64,000 nt of DNA from Caballeronia sordidicola (GCF_000729995.1 NZ_JNFG01000215.1:62001-126000), one strand, 5' to 3'; positions 51,640 through 61,191 are shown, counted from the stretch's first letter. Notes: a model not told the origin generated them from the sequence alone. Program-made: numbers and translations.

Positions 51640-51762
51640 CGGTCAAACAAAAAAAGAACGGCGCCGATGTTGGCCGGTTCAGTAGGGATGACCTGGTCCG
51701 GTTTTGTTTTTTCGCCCATCATTTCGGCTCTCGTCAGAGGTAGCTGATCAACGGAGAATGCA

Positions 51763-52890
51763 ATGAAGATCAAGGACTTTCTGGTCGAGCGCTGGATGGA
51801 CCGGTACGAGCATGAGGCGCGCTATAACCTCGCTGAAACCTGCGTCGAATCGCTGACGGTTGCGCAATTGCTCGAACTGACCGGTAAGCGCGACAGCCTG
51901 CTTGACGAGCTTCTGCCGATGAAGCTGACCTACGGAGCGATCGAAGGATCAGACCGGTTGCGGGCCAATATAGCGGCTTTATATGAACGGCAGACGCCGA
52001 AGAATATTGTCGTGACGCACGGCGCCATTGGTGGCAATGCGCTGGTGTACGAGACCCTGATCGAGCCCGGCGACCGTGTGATCGCGGTGTTGCCGACGTA
52101 CCAGCAGCACTATTCGATTCCTGAAAGCTACGGCGCCGACGTGCAGACCATGACGCTGCGCGAAGAGAATGGTTTCCTCCCGGATCTCGACGAGCTTCGC
52201 AAACTGGCAAGCATCAAGACGAGGCTCATCGCCATCAACAACCCGAACAACCCGACGGGCTCGCTGATGGATGAAGCCTTTCTCAAGGAGGTCGTGACCA
52301 TCGCCCAATCGTGCGGCGCATACCTCTTGTGCGATGAGGTTTATCGGGGCACGGACCAGGAGGGCTCAGGGTTCACTGCGTCTGTCGCCGACCTTTATGA
52401 GCGGGGTATCAGTACCGGCAGTATGTCGAAGACATGGTCGCTGGCCGGATTGCGGCTGGGATGGATTGCCGGGCCGGTCGAACTGATTCGCGCGGTGTGT
52501 ATTCATCGAGACTACAACACCATCAGCGTAGGGATGATCGACGACTATCTTGCGTCCATTGCGCTCGAGGCCAAGGACAAGATCGTGGCCCGTAGCCACG
52601 GTATTACGCGGACTAATCTCAAGGTTCTCGACGACTGGATCGGCAAGGAGCCGCTGGTGTCGTATGTGAAGCCCAAGGCCGCGACGGTTTGCCTGCTCAA
52701 GTTTGACGTCGATATGTCATCGACCGACTTTTGTACCTCGCTCATCGAGGCGACGGGCGTGATGTTCACGCCAGGCAGCGCGTTTGATATGGAAGGTTAT
52801 ATCCGAGTCGGTTTCGGCAACCCGCTCGATGTCCTTCAAGAGGGATTGGCTAAGGTTTCCGGCTTCCTCGATGACATCGAACGGCGGTAG
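51763..52890 (+). CDS. PLP-dependent aminotransferase (capreomycidine synthase-like, class I/II)
   Basis: This 375-residue fold type I enzyme has Lys223 (SMSKTWSLAGLRLGW) as the PLP lysine, NNPNNPTG as the cofactor-binding loop and VVTHGAIGGNALV near residue 85. The nearest described relatives that I recognise by wording are the capreomycidine/enduracididine synthase group (VioD) and generic amino acid aminotransferases. It lies downstream of a palindromic promoter shared with the YheO-type regulator. Its substrate is unknown; a role in use of arginine-like or ectoine-derived amino acids is possible. Confidence 0.82.
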   Translation: MKIKDFLVERWMDRYEHEARYNLAETCVESLTVAQLLELTGKRDSLLDELLPMKLTYGAIEGSDRLRANIAALYERQTPKNIVVTHGAIGGNALVYETLIEPGDRVIAVLPTYQQHYSIPESYGADVQTMTLREENGFLPDLDELRKLASIKTRLIAINNPNNPTGSLMDEAFLKEVVTIAQSCGAYLLCDEVYRGTDQEGSGFTASVADLYERGISTGSMSKTWSLAGLRLGWIAGPVELIRAVCIHRDYNTISVGMIDDYLASIALEAKDKIVARSHGITRTNLKVLDDWIGKEPLVSYVKPKAATVCLLKFDVDMSSTDFCTSLIEATGVMFTPGSAFDMEGYIRVGFGNPLDVLQEGLAKVSGFLDDIERR

Positions 52891-53187
52891 TCATGCATGG
52901 TGGTTAGCGGCGCGCACCCCATTTATGGCGGAAACTGCAATCGCCGCAGCTCTTCTTTACCGGCCTATTCGTGACGGTCGATCGTGACCTCTCAGTCCGA
53001 TCGCCGCCGCCCGTCACATCAAGCAAAACAACCCTGGCTCATGAATGGAATTAGGGATTCTTGCGTTCAAGCTAATAATGTTTTCGCTAATCACCTCTTT
53101 AAGTTAAATAGCGGTGATCGTAGTATTGCTATCAGCTTTTGGATCAATGGCAGTTTTTTGATGTGACAAGTCGAGCAGGAGGTGAGG

Positions 53188-53487
53188 ATGTTTCGCTACC
53201 TTTTAGAGGGCGTTGCGGTTACCGCTGCGGTCGTAGTGTATTTCCTGCCGGCCATCCTGGCTGACCGAAAGGGACGACGCAACGTCTTATTGTTGGCGCT
53301 GCTGAACGCATTGTTCGGTTGGACGGTCGTGTGCTGGATCGCAGCGCTTTACTGGGCACTTCATCCCGATAGCGAAGCCCGGGTATTCCGGATAGTGCGG
53401 GCTAAGCGACGCGCGCATGCCCAGGCCACAGTGGCTGCCATTGTCGATCGGGCGCACAGACGCGCGGATGCCGCGCATACAAGATGA
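53188..53487 (+). CDS. Superinfection immunity-type small membrane protein
   Basis: This 99-residue protein has two membrane segments (VAVTAAVVVYFLPAILA and LNALFGWTVVCWIAALYWAL) and the Imm_superinfect pattern FLPAILADRKGRRN then NALFGW. The family is named for the T4 Imm protein, which blocks DNA entry of a second phage, but most bacterial members stand alone and their role is open. I chose the ATG at 53188, preceded by GCAGGAGGTGAGG; a GTG two codons earlier is also possible. The C-terminal 30 residues are basic. The 297 bp before it hold no other gene I can support. Confidence 0.72.
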   Translation: MFRYLLEGVAVTAAVVVYFLPAILADRKGRRNVLLLALLNALFGWTVVCWIAALYWALHPDSEARVFRIVRAKRRAHAQATVAAIVDRAHRRADAAHTR

Positions 53488-53943
53488 AACGCTCAGGTAT
53501 TGGTCAGACATTACTCGGGCTTTAAAATTACATCGAACTGACGGCGTGACCTGAGGCGCCGTTCCGACACGTGCTTAGCCGCTGTGGAGAGGGGTTGCCG
53601 CCCGGGGGCTATCCTGCTGATGTTTGGCGAAGCACGCATCGCCGGTGTCGCTCAGAAGCTTAGCCAATTGAATTGCCAGTTGAATCGCCAAATGGCTTTC
53701 GAGTTTCAGGCAGCCCTCGCCGTTACTCCACGCTGCCGATAGCCGCCGGCTCTAACGCGAAATTGATCTCCATACTCGTCTCTTAGCTGGCCAAATCTGC
53801 AAGGTCTCTGTCGTCTCGCTAGAATACGTTTCATCTCGTTGTCGGACTGCTAATCCGGTATGCAGAACGAATCTGCATGAGACCGCAGCAAGCGTTATGA
53901 GACCAGCGTAAGCGCTCACTCCGGTCGGCACAGGAGACTTCAC
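53488..53943. other. Intergenic stretch before the RND efflux operon
   Basis: No gene is supported in these 456 bp. The region must carry the efflux operon promoter. There is no divergent regulator gene, which is unusual for an RND operon. No strong palindrome was noticed. Confidence 0.4.
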
Positions 53944-55608
53944 TTGAAAGGTGATTGTCGGACCTTGGGCGCCCCTTATGTAAGCGGCGCACGCTCTCGA
54001 TCGCGGCGCGTGGTGAAGAGCGGCGTCGCGCTCATCGTCGTCACGTGCCTCGCTGCGTGCATGGTCGGCCCGGACTATCGCAAGCCGGAGGTCCAGGTGC
54101 CGGAAGGTTTCAAGGAAGGCGTCGACTGGCAGCGCGCCGAGGCGAATCCGCAAGCTGCGATCTCGAGCACGTGGTGGCGCACATATGGCGACGACAAGCT
54201 CAATGGTCTCGTCGAGCAGGCGCTGCAGGCCAACCAATCGATCGCGTCGGCGGAAGCCGCCTACCGCGTCGCGCTGGCGACGGTGGAGGAAGATCGGGCG
54301 GGCCTGTTCCCGGTTGTCAAGGCTGGTTTATCAGGTGCGCGTTCCGGTGGCAACATTGGCGCTTTAGCGGCAAGCACCGGGTCGTCGTCTGCCGGAGCGG
54401 GCAACAGCGTCGCGGCTACCGGGAGCGTCAGTTGGGAACTGGACCTGTGGGGGCAGATACGGCGCCAGCTAGAGCAAGCGAAGGCGAACGCACAATCGTC
54501 TGACGCGCAGCTTGCCGGTGAGCGCATCTCGATCGCGGCCAGTGTCGCGAGCGACTACTTCCAGCTGCGCCAAGCCGACTTCGACATCCACGCGCTGAAA
54601 GAGCAGCAGGACATCGACAGCCGGATTCTAGCGATGGTGCAAACCGCGTTCAGGGAAGGCCAGGCGTCGAACGACGACGTGCTCAACGCGCAGGAGAACC
54701 TCGAGACGATCATCGCCGACCTGCAGGCGACCGAAACGACACGCGAGCAGGACGAGCACGCGATTGCCGTGCTGACCGGCGTTCCGCCGGCGTCATTCAA
54801 CATTGCGCCCGATCCGGACTATCCCTTCCTTACGCCTCCCGTGCCGCCGCCCCTGCCTTCACAACTGCTCGAGCGGCGCTACGACGTGGTGAGTGCCGAG
54901 CGCACGGCGGCGGCGGCCAACGCGGGTATCGGCGTCGCCGAAGCCGCGTTCTATCCGTCGCTGACGCTCTCGGCGCAAGGTGGTTTCGCGCACAACACGC
55001 TGGCGCACCTGTTCACTGTGCCGAGCCGTTTCTGGACGCTCGGCCCCGAGCTTGCGGAAACGATCTTCGACGGCGGCGCACGCACGGCCGCGGTGCGCGG
55101 CGCACGGGCGACCTACGACGAAGACGTCGCAAACTATCGGAATACGGTCCTGACGGCCTTCCAGAGCGTGGAGGACAACCTGTCTTCGATGAATCACCTG
55201 CGGGCGCAGGCAAACGCGTTCGCGAAGGTGTACGACAGTAACAGCCGGCTGTTTGCGAGCGAACAGGCGCAGTTCGATGCCGGCGCGGTCAGCCAGCAGA
55301 ACTTGCTGACGCAACGGCTGACCTTGCTTGAGGCGCAGCAGAATCTGCGCGACACGCAGGCGCTGCTCGCCGAGAGTAACGTGCAACTCGTCAAGAACCT
55401 GGGTGGTGGCTGGCAGCGCGACGACGCCGAGGTCCCTTCGGTGCCAACTGCTGCTTCATCGTCCGCTTCATCACCCGCTTCATCACCCGCTTCATCACCC
55501 GCTTCGTCGTCCGCTTCGTCGTCCGCTTCGTCGTCCGCTTCATCGTCCGCTTCGTCGTCCGTTACGCAAACGCCAGCGCGGTTTGCCCCGGAGGCGGCCG
55601 CCGACTGA
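53944..55608 (+). CDS. RND efflux outer membrane factor (NodT/OprM family lipoprotein)
   Basis: This 554-residue outer membrane channel of a tripartite pump starts at a TTG behind AGGAGACTTCAC. A lipoprotein signal ends in LAAC (Cys39), followed by MVGPDYRKPEVQVPE, the family start. Two OEP repeats fill about 90-495. The last 50 residues are unusual: a tail of Ala-Ser-Ser-(Ser/Pro) repeats encoded by nine 12-bp units (55453-55560). It is the first gene of the operon, followed by the adaptor (72 bp) and pump. Normal relatives are about 490-500 residues. Confidence 0.9.
   Translation: MKGDCRTLGAPYVSGARSRSRRVVKSGVALIVVTCLAACMVGPDYRKPEVQVPEGFKEGVDWQRAEANPQAAISSTWWRTYGDDKLNGLVEQALQANQSIASAEAAYRVALATVEEDRAGLFPVVKAGLSGARSGGNIGALAASTGSSSAGAGNSVAATGSVSWELDLWGQIRRQLEQAKANAQSSDAQLAGERISIAASVASDYFQLRQADFDIHALKEQQDIDSRILAMVQTAFREGQASNDDVLNAQENLETIIADLQATETTREQDEHAIAVLTGVPPASFNIAPDPDYPFLTPPVPPPLPSQLLERRYDVVSAERTAAAANAGIGVAEAAFYPSLTLSAQGGFAHNTLAHLFTVPSRFWTLGPELAETIFDGGARTAAVRGARATYDEDVANYRNTVLTAFQSVEDNLSSMNHLRAQANAFAKVYDSNSRLFASEQAQFDAGAVSQQNLLTQRLTLLEAQQNLRDTQALLAESNVQLVKNLGGGWQRDDAEVPSVPTAASSSASSPASSPASSPASSSASSSASSSASSSASSSVTQTPARFAPEAAAD
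55453..55560 (+). repeat. 12-bp tandem repeat at the 3' end of the outer membrane factor gene
   Basis: Nine head-to-tail copies of GCTTCRTCRYCC cover 108 bp. Each unit codes for Ala-Ser-Ser-Ser or Ala-Ser-Ser-Pro, so copy-number change keeps the frame. The units fall into two near-identical blocks (GCTTCATCACCC x3, GCTTCGTCGTCC x4), which points to recent expansion by slippage. Confidence 0.9.
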
Positions 55609-55680
55609 CTTAAACGCTGTTCCATAGTGTCCGGCACGCGGAGCCCGCGCGGGCTGGTCTCAAGCAAGAACGGAGTCCTC

Positions 55681-56946
55681 ATGAAGTCACGTTCTCAGCG
55701 CTCGGCGCTGTCGTATCTGTGTCTGATCGTACTCGCCGCCTGCTCGAAAAGTGCGCCGCCGCCTCCACCTGCGCAGGTGGCCGTGGTGAAGGCGCAATCG
55801 CAATCGGTCCCGCTCGAACGTCAGTTCGTCGGCCGGCTTTCGCCTTACTACAGCGCGAACGTAACGGCCCGCGTGTCCGGCGTGCTGCTGCGGCGCATTT
55901 ACACCGAAGGCTCGCAGGTGCGCGCGGGGCAACTGCTGTTCGAGATCGATCCGGTCTTTTACCGCGCGCAGCTCAATAACGACCTCGCGTTGCTGGCCGA
56001 GGATCAGGCCACCTACGTCAACGATCACATTACAGCCTTGCGTAACCGCAAGCTGCTGCCGGTCGGGTCGGTCTCGCAGCAGACCGTCGACAATTCCGAT
56101 GCTGCCGAACGCAGCGCCGCCGCCAAGATCAAGGCTGACGAGGCAACCGTCGCGAGCGCACGGGTCTCGCTCAACTACACGCGCGTGACGGCGCCCATTG
56201 GCGGTATTGCCGGACAACAACAGGTGACGGCGGGCGCGGTGGTCGGCAGCAGCACGTCAGACACGGGTGGAAGCGGCACGCTGCTGACGACCGTCCAGCA
56301 GATCGATCCGATGTACGTGAACTTCACGATCAGCTCGGCTGATCTGGTGACGCTGCAGGACTCCCAGAGCACCGGTTCGGTCGACCTCTCGCAGCAGAAT
56401 CACACCACGGTGAAGATCTCGCTACCTAATCGTGCGTCGTACGGCACGCCGGGCACGCTCGATTTCTCCGATGTATCGGTGAATGCTGCGACCGGCTCGG
56501 TCAATTTGCGTGCGCTCGTTGCAAACCCGCAGCGGCGTCTGCTGCCCGGCATGTATGTGACGCTGACGGTCAACTTCGGCACGCAGAAAAACGTGTTCCT
56601 GATCCCGCAGCAGGGCGTGCAGCGCGACACGGTCGGCGCGTACGTGCTGGTCGTCGGCGCGGATAACAAGGTGGGTCGCAAGGACGTCGTGGCCACTGAT
56701 AGCCTCGGCAACAACTGGATCGTGACGCAGGGGCTGACGGACGGTGACCAGATCATCGTGACGGGGGTGCAGATGGCGCGGGAGGGCGCACAGGTGAAGC
56801 CCGTCGCGTGGCAACCGCCAGCGGCGGCGTCTGGTGCGGTGGTGGCTTCCGCAGCGCCCGCAGCGCCCATGGCGGTCGCCGTGTCGAGCCCCCCGGCCGC
56901 GCCGGCTGCCACGGCGTCAGCGGCTTCGGCCGGCCTGGCGAAGTAG
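55681..56946 (+). CDS. RND efflux periplasmic adaptor (MexA/AcrA family lipoprotein)
   Basis: This 421-residue membrane fusion protein links the pump to the channel. The lipobox is LAAC with Cys21. The biotin-lipoyl and hairpin region spans about 55-190 (RVSGVLLRRIYTEGSQVRAG), then a beta-barrel (QQIDPMYVNFTISSADLVTL) and the membrane-proximal domain. An Ala/Pro-rich tail ends the protein. I chose the ATG at 55681 (GGAG 7 bp before it); the frame is open to 55627. It ends 10 bp before the pump gene. Confidence 0.9.
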   Translation: MKSRSQRSALSYLCLIVLAACSKSAPPPPPAQVAVVKAQSQSVPLERQFVGRLSPYYSANVTARVSGVLLRRIYTEGSQVRAGQLLFEIDPVFYRAQLNNDLALLAEDQATYVNDHITALRNRKLLPVGSVSQQTVDNSDAAERSAAAKIKADEATVASARVSLNYTRVTAPIGGIAGQQQVTAGAVVGSSTSDTGGSGTLLTTVQQIDPMYVNFTISSADLVTLQDSQSTGSVDLSQQNHTTVKISLPNRASYGTPGTLDFSDVSVNAATGSVNLRALVANPQRRLLPGMYVTLTVNFGTQKNVFLIPQQGVQRDTVGAYVLVVGADNKVGRKDVVATDSLGNNWIVTQGLTDGDQIIVTGVQMAREGAQVKPVAWQPPAAASGAVVASAAPAAPMAVAVSSPPAAPAATASAASAGLAK

Positions 56947-56956
56947 GAGACCGCAC

Positions 56957-59900
56957 ATGCCGAGTTTTTTCATCAACCGCCCCGTCTTCGCCTGGGTGAT
57001 CGCGATCCTGATCTGCCTGTTCGGCATCATCTCTGTGCACGGCATGGGGATCGATTCGTACCCCGACATCGCGCCCCCGGAGGTGACCGTCACTGCGCAG
57101 TATCCAGGCGCAAGCGCCCGGACGATGGAGTCAACGGTGACCCAGGTGATCGAGCAGCAGCTCACGGGCATCGACAATCTGCTGTATTTCAGTTCGAACT
57201 CGAGCTCGAATGGCCAGACGCAGATCATCCTCACGTTCGCGACCGGCACCAACCCGGACATCGCCCAGGTGCAGGTGCAGAACAAGGTCACGCTCGCCCA
57301 GCCGCTGCTGCCGACTCAAGTCACGCAGCAAGGGGTCGTGGTGGCGAAGGCGAGCCCGGACATCCTGATGTTCGTCGCGCTGCAATCGGATAATCCGTCG
57401 ATTGATGCAGGGCGTCTCTCCGATATTCTCGCGTCAGATATCCAGCCAAACATCGGCCGTGTGAACGGGGTCGGCAATACCACGCTGCTGGGCTCCGAGT
57501 ACGCGGTGCGCATCTGGCTCGACCCTAACAAGCTGCAGAGCTACGGGCTGTCGACGACGCAGGTGCTCAATGCCGTGAGCTCGCAGAATGCGCAGTTCGC
57601 AGCCGGCTCGCTCGGCGCGGATCCGGCTGTGAAAGGGCAGGTGTTTACGGCGAACGTGACGGGCGACAGCCTCTTTTCGTCGGTCAAGCAGTTCCAGGAC
57701 ATCATCATTGTCGCCAACAACAACGGCACCACCGTCAAGCTGAGCGACGTGGCGCGGGTGTCGTTCGGCTCGCAGACCTACGGCTTCGCGCCGGTCTATA
57801 ACGGCAAGGCGGCGGGGGGGATGGCCGTGTTCCTGTTGCCGGGCGCCAATGCGCTCGCGGTCGCGAAGGCAGTCAAGGCCGAGATGGCGACGCTGGCGAA
57901 GGATCTGCCGGAAGGCGTCACCTGGAGCGTGCCATACGACACCACGCCTTTCATTACCGCGTCGATCGTGGACGTGATCCGCACGCTCATCGAGGCGATC
58001 GTGCTGGTGTTCTTCGTGATGCTGGTCTTCCTGCAGAATCTGCGGGCCACGATCATTCCGACGCTCGTCATTCCGGTGGCGCTGCTCGGGACCTTCATCG
58101 GGCTGTCGGCGCTGCACTACACGCTCAACCAGTTGACGCTGTTCGGCATGGTGTTGGCGATCGGCATCGTGGTTGACGATGCCATCGTCGTGATCGAAAA
58201 CGTCGAGCGCATCATGACTGAGGAGCATCTGGAGCCAAGAGCGGCGACTCGCAAGGCGATGGGCCAGATCACCGGCGCGATTATCGCGATCACGGTGGTG
58301 TTGTCCGCCGTGTTCATCCCGTCCGCGCTGCAGCCGGGCGCGACCGGCATCATCTACGCGCAGTTCGCGCTGACGATCGCGGTGTCGATGGGATTCTCCG
58401 CGTTCCTCGCGATGTCGTTCACTCCTTCGCTGTGCGCGGCGATCCTGAAGCCTGAACACGCGACGAAGAAGAATGCGTTCTACCGCTGGTTCGACCGTAG
58501 TTTCGACTGGACAACTAATAAATATATCGGCCATGCCGGCCGGGCCGTGACGCATGCGCCGCGCTGGATGATCGGATTCGTGCTGGTCGTGGTGCTGACG
58601 GGTTTCCTGTATACGAAACTGCCGACCAGCTTCGTGCCTGATGAAGACCAGGGTTTCGTGCTCGCACTCATCAACCTGCCACCCGGCTCGACGCTGCAGA
58701 GTACGGATCACGTGATGACCGAGGTGCGCGACAAGCTCGCGAACAGTCCGTTCAGCAAGGAAATCGTGGGGATTTTCCAGCCGGAAGGCTTCAGCTTTGT
58801 CGGCACAAGCGAAAACGTCGGCATGTCGTTCATCAAGCTCGCAGACTGGAACAAGCGCCATGACACCGCGATGACGCTGATTCCGAAGATCAACCAGACC
58901 CTTCATAGCATTTCGGATGCGCAGATCTTCGCGGTGAATCTGCCGACCATCCGCGGTCTCAGCCAGTTCGGCGGCATCGATATGTATCTGCAGGCACGTG
59001 AAGGCCAGTCGCGTGCAGAGCTTGCCCAGGCCACGGGCACGCTGCTCGGGGGGGCGACGAAGAGCCCGGTTCTGTTCGGGATCCGCCCCAACTCGCTGCC
59101 AAGCGCACCGCAACTCGATATCGCGGTGGACCGTACCCAGGCCCAGTCGATGGGCCTGTCGCTGACCGATGTGTACTCCACGCTGCAGATGGAGCTCGCG
59201 CCGTTTTACATCGACCAGTTCACTTATGGCGGGCGCGTGAAGCGCGTCTATATCCAGGCGGATGCGCCGTACCGGATGGGGCTCGACGCGCTCCAGCACC
59301 TGTATACGCCGAGTCTCTTCACAACCGGCGCCAGCACTACCGCGGGCCAGTCGTCATCGGGCAGCGCGAGCGCGTCGAACGGCTTCACTACACCCGTCGA
59401 CCCGTCGCCTGCGAATACGTCGATCAGCCCTTACAACATGGTGCCGCTCGCAAGCGTAGTGAATGCCAGATGGAGCTTTGGGCCGACGGTGCTGCCGCGC
59501 TACAACGGCTACTCCGCGATCGAGATCGTCGGCAACTCCGCGCCGGGTTACTCGACCGGGCAGGCGATCGATGTGCTGCAGAACATCGTCAACCGGCAGT
59601 TGCCGGCGGGATTTGCGGCGGACTGGACCGGGCAGTCGTTCCAGGAATTACTGTCGGGCTCGTCGGCCATAACGCTGCTGTTGCTCTCGATCGTGGTGGT
59701 GTTCCTGTGTCTCGCCGCGTTGTATGAAAGCTGGTCGATTCCGGCTGCCGTGCTGCTCGTCGTGCCGCTCGGCATGCTCGGCATGCTTGTGTTCTGTCTC
59801 TCATTCGGAGTACCGAATGACATCTACTTCAAGATCGGTCTCGTGACCGTGATCGGACTCGCGGCGAAAAACGCGATTCTGATCGTCGAGTTCGCGGTGG

Positions 59901-60289
59901 AGGGGCAGCAACAAGGCATGACGTTGCGCGATGCCGTCCTGAGCGCAGCTCGCCTAAGACTGCGCCCGATCCTGATGACCTCGATGGCCTTTATCCTCGG
60001 CGTGTTCCCGCTTGTTGTCTCGTCGGGCGCAGGCGCCGCTTCGCGTCACGAGATTGGCACCGGCGTGATCGGCGGCATGTTGTTTGCGACGTTCCTCGGC
60101 CTGCTGCTGATTCCGGTGTTTTATGTGGTCGTACGGCGACTGCTTGGCGACAAGCTCGACGAGGTGTCGCACAAGATGCCTCATCACGGCGACGACGCGG
60201 GCGGCCACGACGGCGATGCGCCGGGCGGTGCTGGTCATGGTGGGGGTGCGGGTGTCGCACGCCTTGGCGGAGAGGACACATCAGCCTAG
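56957..60289 (+). CDS. RND multidrug efflux pump, HAE1 family (AcrB/MexB type)
   Basis: This 1110-residue inner-membrane proton antiporter exports hydrophobic drugs or solvents. It has 12 membrane segments and the proton relay Asp407-Asp408 (GIVVDDAIVVIENVER) and Lys971 (GLAAKNAILIVEF); these match AcrB Asp407, Asp408 and Lys940. The 31-residue shift of the lysine is largely due to a Ser/Thr/Ala-rich insertion near 791-827, in the docking domain. The C-terminus ends in a His/Gly/Asp-rich tail of about 35 residues. I chose the ATG at 56957, after AGGAGACCGCAC. The start of the open frame at 56834 lies in the adaptor gene. Confidence 0.93.
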   Translation: MPSFFINRPVFAWVIAILICLFGIISVHGMGIDSYPDIAPPEVTVTAQYPGASARTMESTVTQVIEQQLTGIDNLLYFSSNSSSNGQTQIILTFATGTNPDIAQVQVQNKVTLAQPLLPTQVTQQGVVVAKASPDILMFVALQSDNPSIDAGRLSDILASDIQPNIGRVNGVGNTTLLGSEYAVRIWLDPNKLQSYGLSTTQVLNAVSSQNAQFAAGSLGADPAVKGQVFTANVTGDSLFSSVKQFQDIIIVANNNGTTVKLSDVARVSFGSQTYGFAPVYNGKAAGGMAVFLLPGANALAVAKAVKAEMATLAKDLPEGVTWSVPYDTTPFITASIVDVIRTLIEAIVLVFFVMLVFLQNLRATIIPTLVIPVALLGTFIGLSALHYTLNQLTLFGMVLAIGIVVDDAIVVIENVERIMTEEHLEPRAATRKAMGQITGAIIAITVVLSAVFIPSALQPGATGIIYAQFALTIAVSMGFSAFLAMSFTPSLCAAILKPEHATKKNAFYRWFDRSFDWTTNKYIGHAGRAVTHAPRWMIGFVLVVVLTGFLYTKLPTSFVPDEDQGFVLALINLPPGSTLQSTDHVMTEVRDKLANSPFSKEIVGIFQPEGFSFVGTSENVGMSFIKLADWNKRHDTAMTLIPKINQTLHSISDAQIFAVNLPTIRGLSQFGGIDMYLQAREGQSRAELAQATGTLLGGATKSPVLFGIRPNSLPSAPQLDIAVDRTQAQSMGLSLTDVYSTLQMELAPFYIDQFTYGGRVKRVYIQADAPYRMGLDALQHLYTPSLFTTGASTTAGQSSSGSASASNGFTTPVDPSPANTSISPYNMVPLASVVNARWSFGPTVLPRYNGYSAIEIVGNSAPGYSTGQAIDVLQNIVNRQLPAGFAADWTGQSFQELLSGSSAITLLLLSIVVVFLCLAALYESWSIPAAVLLVVPLGMLGMLVFCLSFGVPNDIYFKIGLVTVIGLAAKNAILIVEFAVEGQQQGMTLRDAVLSAARLRLRPILMTSMAFILGVFPLVVSSGAGAASRHEIGTGVIGGMLFATFLGLLLIPVFYVVVRRLLGDKLDEVSHKMPHHGDDAGGHDGDAPGGAGHGGGAGVARLGGEDTSA

Positions 60290-60349
60290 CTGAGCCGTGC
60301 GCGCCGGATACGGTACGCTTCAGCTAGCCATGCGCCCGCGTAACGGCAG

Positions 60350-60481
60350 ATGAAACGAACACGGCGACAAGCGCTCGAAACGCGCGACCAGATTCTCGAT
60401 GCGGCCGACCTGGATACGGTTCGCGTGTCAAGTGTCGTGCATGCGTTTCTCGGCAGGGTGTTTTGCGTGACAGGGGATTGA
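60350..60481 (+). pseudogene. N-terminal remnant of a TetR/AcrR repressor gene
   Basis: An ATG at 60350 begins MKRTRRQALETRDQILDAAD, the standard start of AcrR-type repressors of RND pumps, but the next 23 codons are unrelated and a TGA follows at 60479-60481. No helix-turn-helix remains. It lies 60 bp after the pump gene on the same strand. This is probably the lost local repressor of the efflux operon. Confidence 0.65.
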
Positions 60482-60592
60482 TCTCTACTGGTGCTGAATC
60501 TATTCAAGCTGTCCTGTTGAATAACCAGGGATGGCGCGACATCATCGAGATCGAGCGGCCGATCCGGCACGCATCTGACGCAGAGGTAGAAC

Positions 60593-61003
60593 GTGTTCAA
60601 TTTTTTCGACGTGGATGAAATCATCAAGGCGTTTCCCGACGAGGCAGTCAGCACCATCGTGGACACCTATCTCACCGATGAGCCCTCGGCAAGCTCGCGA
60701 ATTTTCCGCGTCTACTATCCAATACCTCGGCACTACCACGAGACATGCGAGGAGCATCTCTATCTCCTGACCGGCAAAGTGAAATTTGCCATCGAAGACG
60801 AGGATCCACGCGTGCTCACGGCCGGCCAGCTGGTCACGTTTGAACGAAACACCGTGCACGCAATTACCGAGATTCTGGAGTCTCCCGCCGTATTTTTCAC
60901 GGTTGATGCACCCCGGCGCGTGCCGTCCGATGTGGTGTACGTGAATCCGGAGGATGCAAAGATACGTCCTTTCGTTACGCACCTGGACGATCTCGGTCAA
61001 TAA
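60593..61003 (+). CDS. Small cupin-domain protein
   Basis: This 136-residue protein is a single cupin barrel. The first motif is RHYHETCEEHLYLLTGKVKF with the metal-ligand His and Glu residues; the second is VTFERNTVHAITEI with the last His. The start is a GTG in AGAACGTGTTCA with GAGG 8 bp before it. No partner domain is present. Many such proteins are metal-dependent isomerases or dioxygenases, or sensors; the function cannot be told here. Confidence 0.78.
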   Translation: MFNFFDVDEIIKAFPDEAVSTIVDTYLTDEPSASSRIFRVYYPIPRHYHETCEEHLYLLTGKVKFAIEDEDPRVLTAGQLVTFERNTVHAITEILESPAVFFTVDAPRRVPSDVVYVNPEDAKIRPFVTHLDDLGQ

Positions 61004-61191
61004 CTCGCCCACTCAGCGCCAGCGCAAATGCGGTCCGGCGCCAGCCACCTACAAGCTCGCTTTCAAGCATCCGTATTTCTCGCGACAGGGCGGGAAGCGC
61101 AGCGTTGAGTCAAAGCGCTTCCCGAAGAAGTCACGTTATTCGACTAGGGTGTGGAACTTTCCACCAAATGTTATCTGCTTTATATTTAGGA

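Noticed and set aside
53752..54237. Minus-strand frame of 161 codons before the efflux operon
   Set aside because: It overlaps the start of the outer membrane factor gene and has no domain likeness.
55453..55560. CRISPR-like array
   Set aside because: The units are 12 bp, contiguous without spacers, in frame within a coding gene.
57434..59299. Minus-strand open frame of 621 codons opposite the RND pump
   Set aside because: Composition is Arg/His/Asp-heavy with no recognisable motif; the plus strand carries all the AcrB signature residues.
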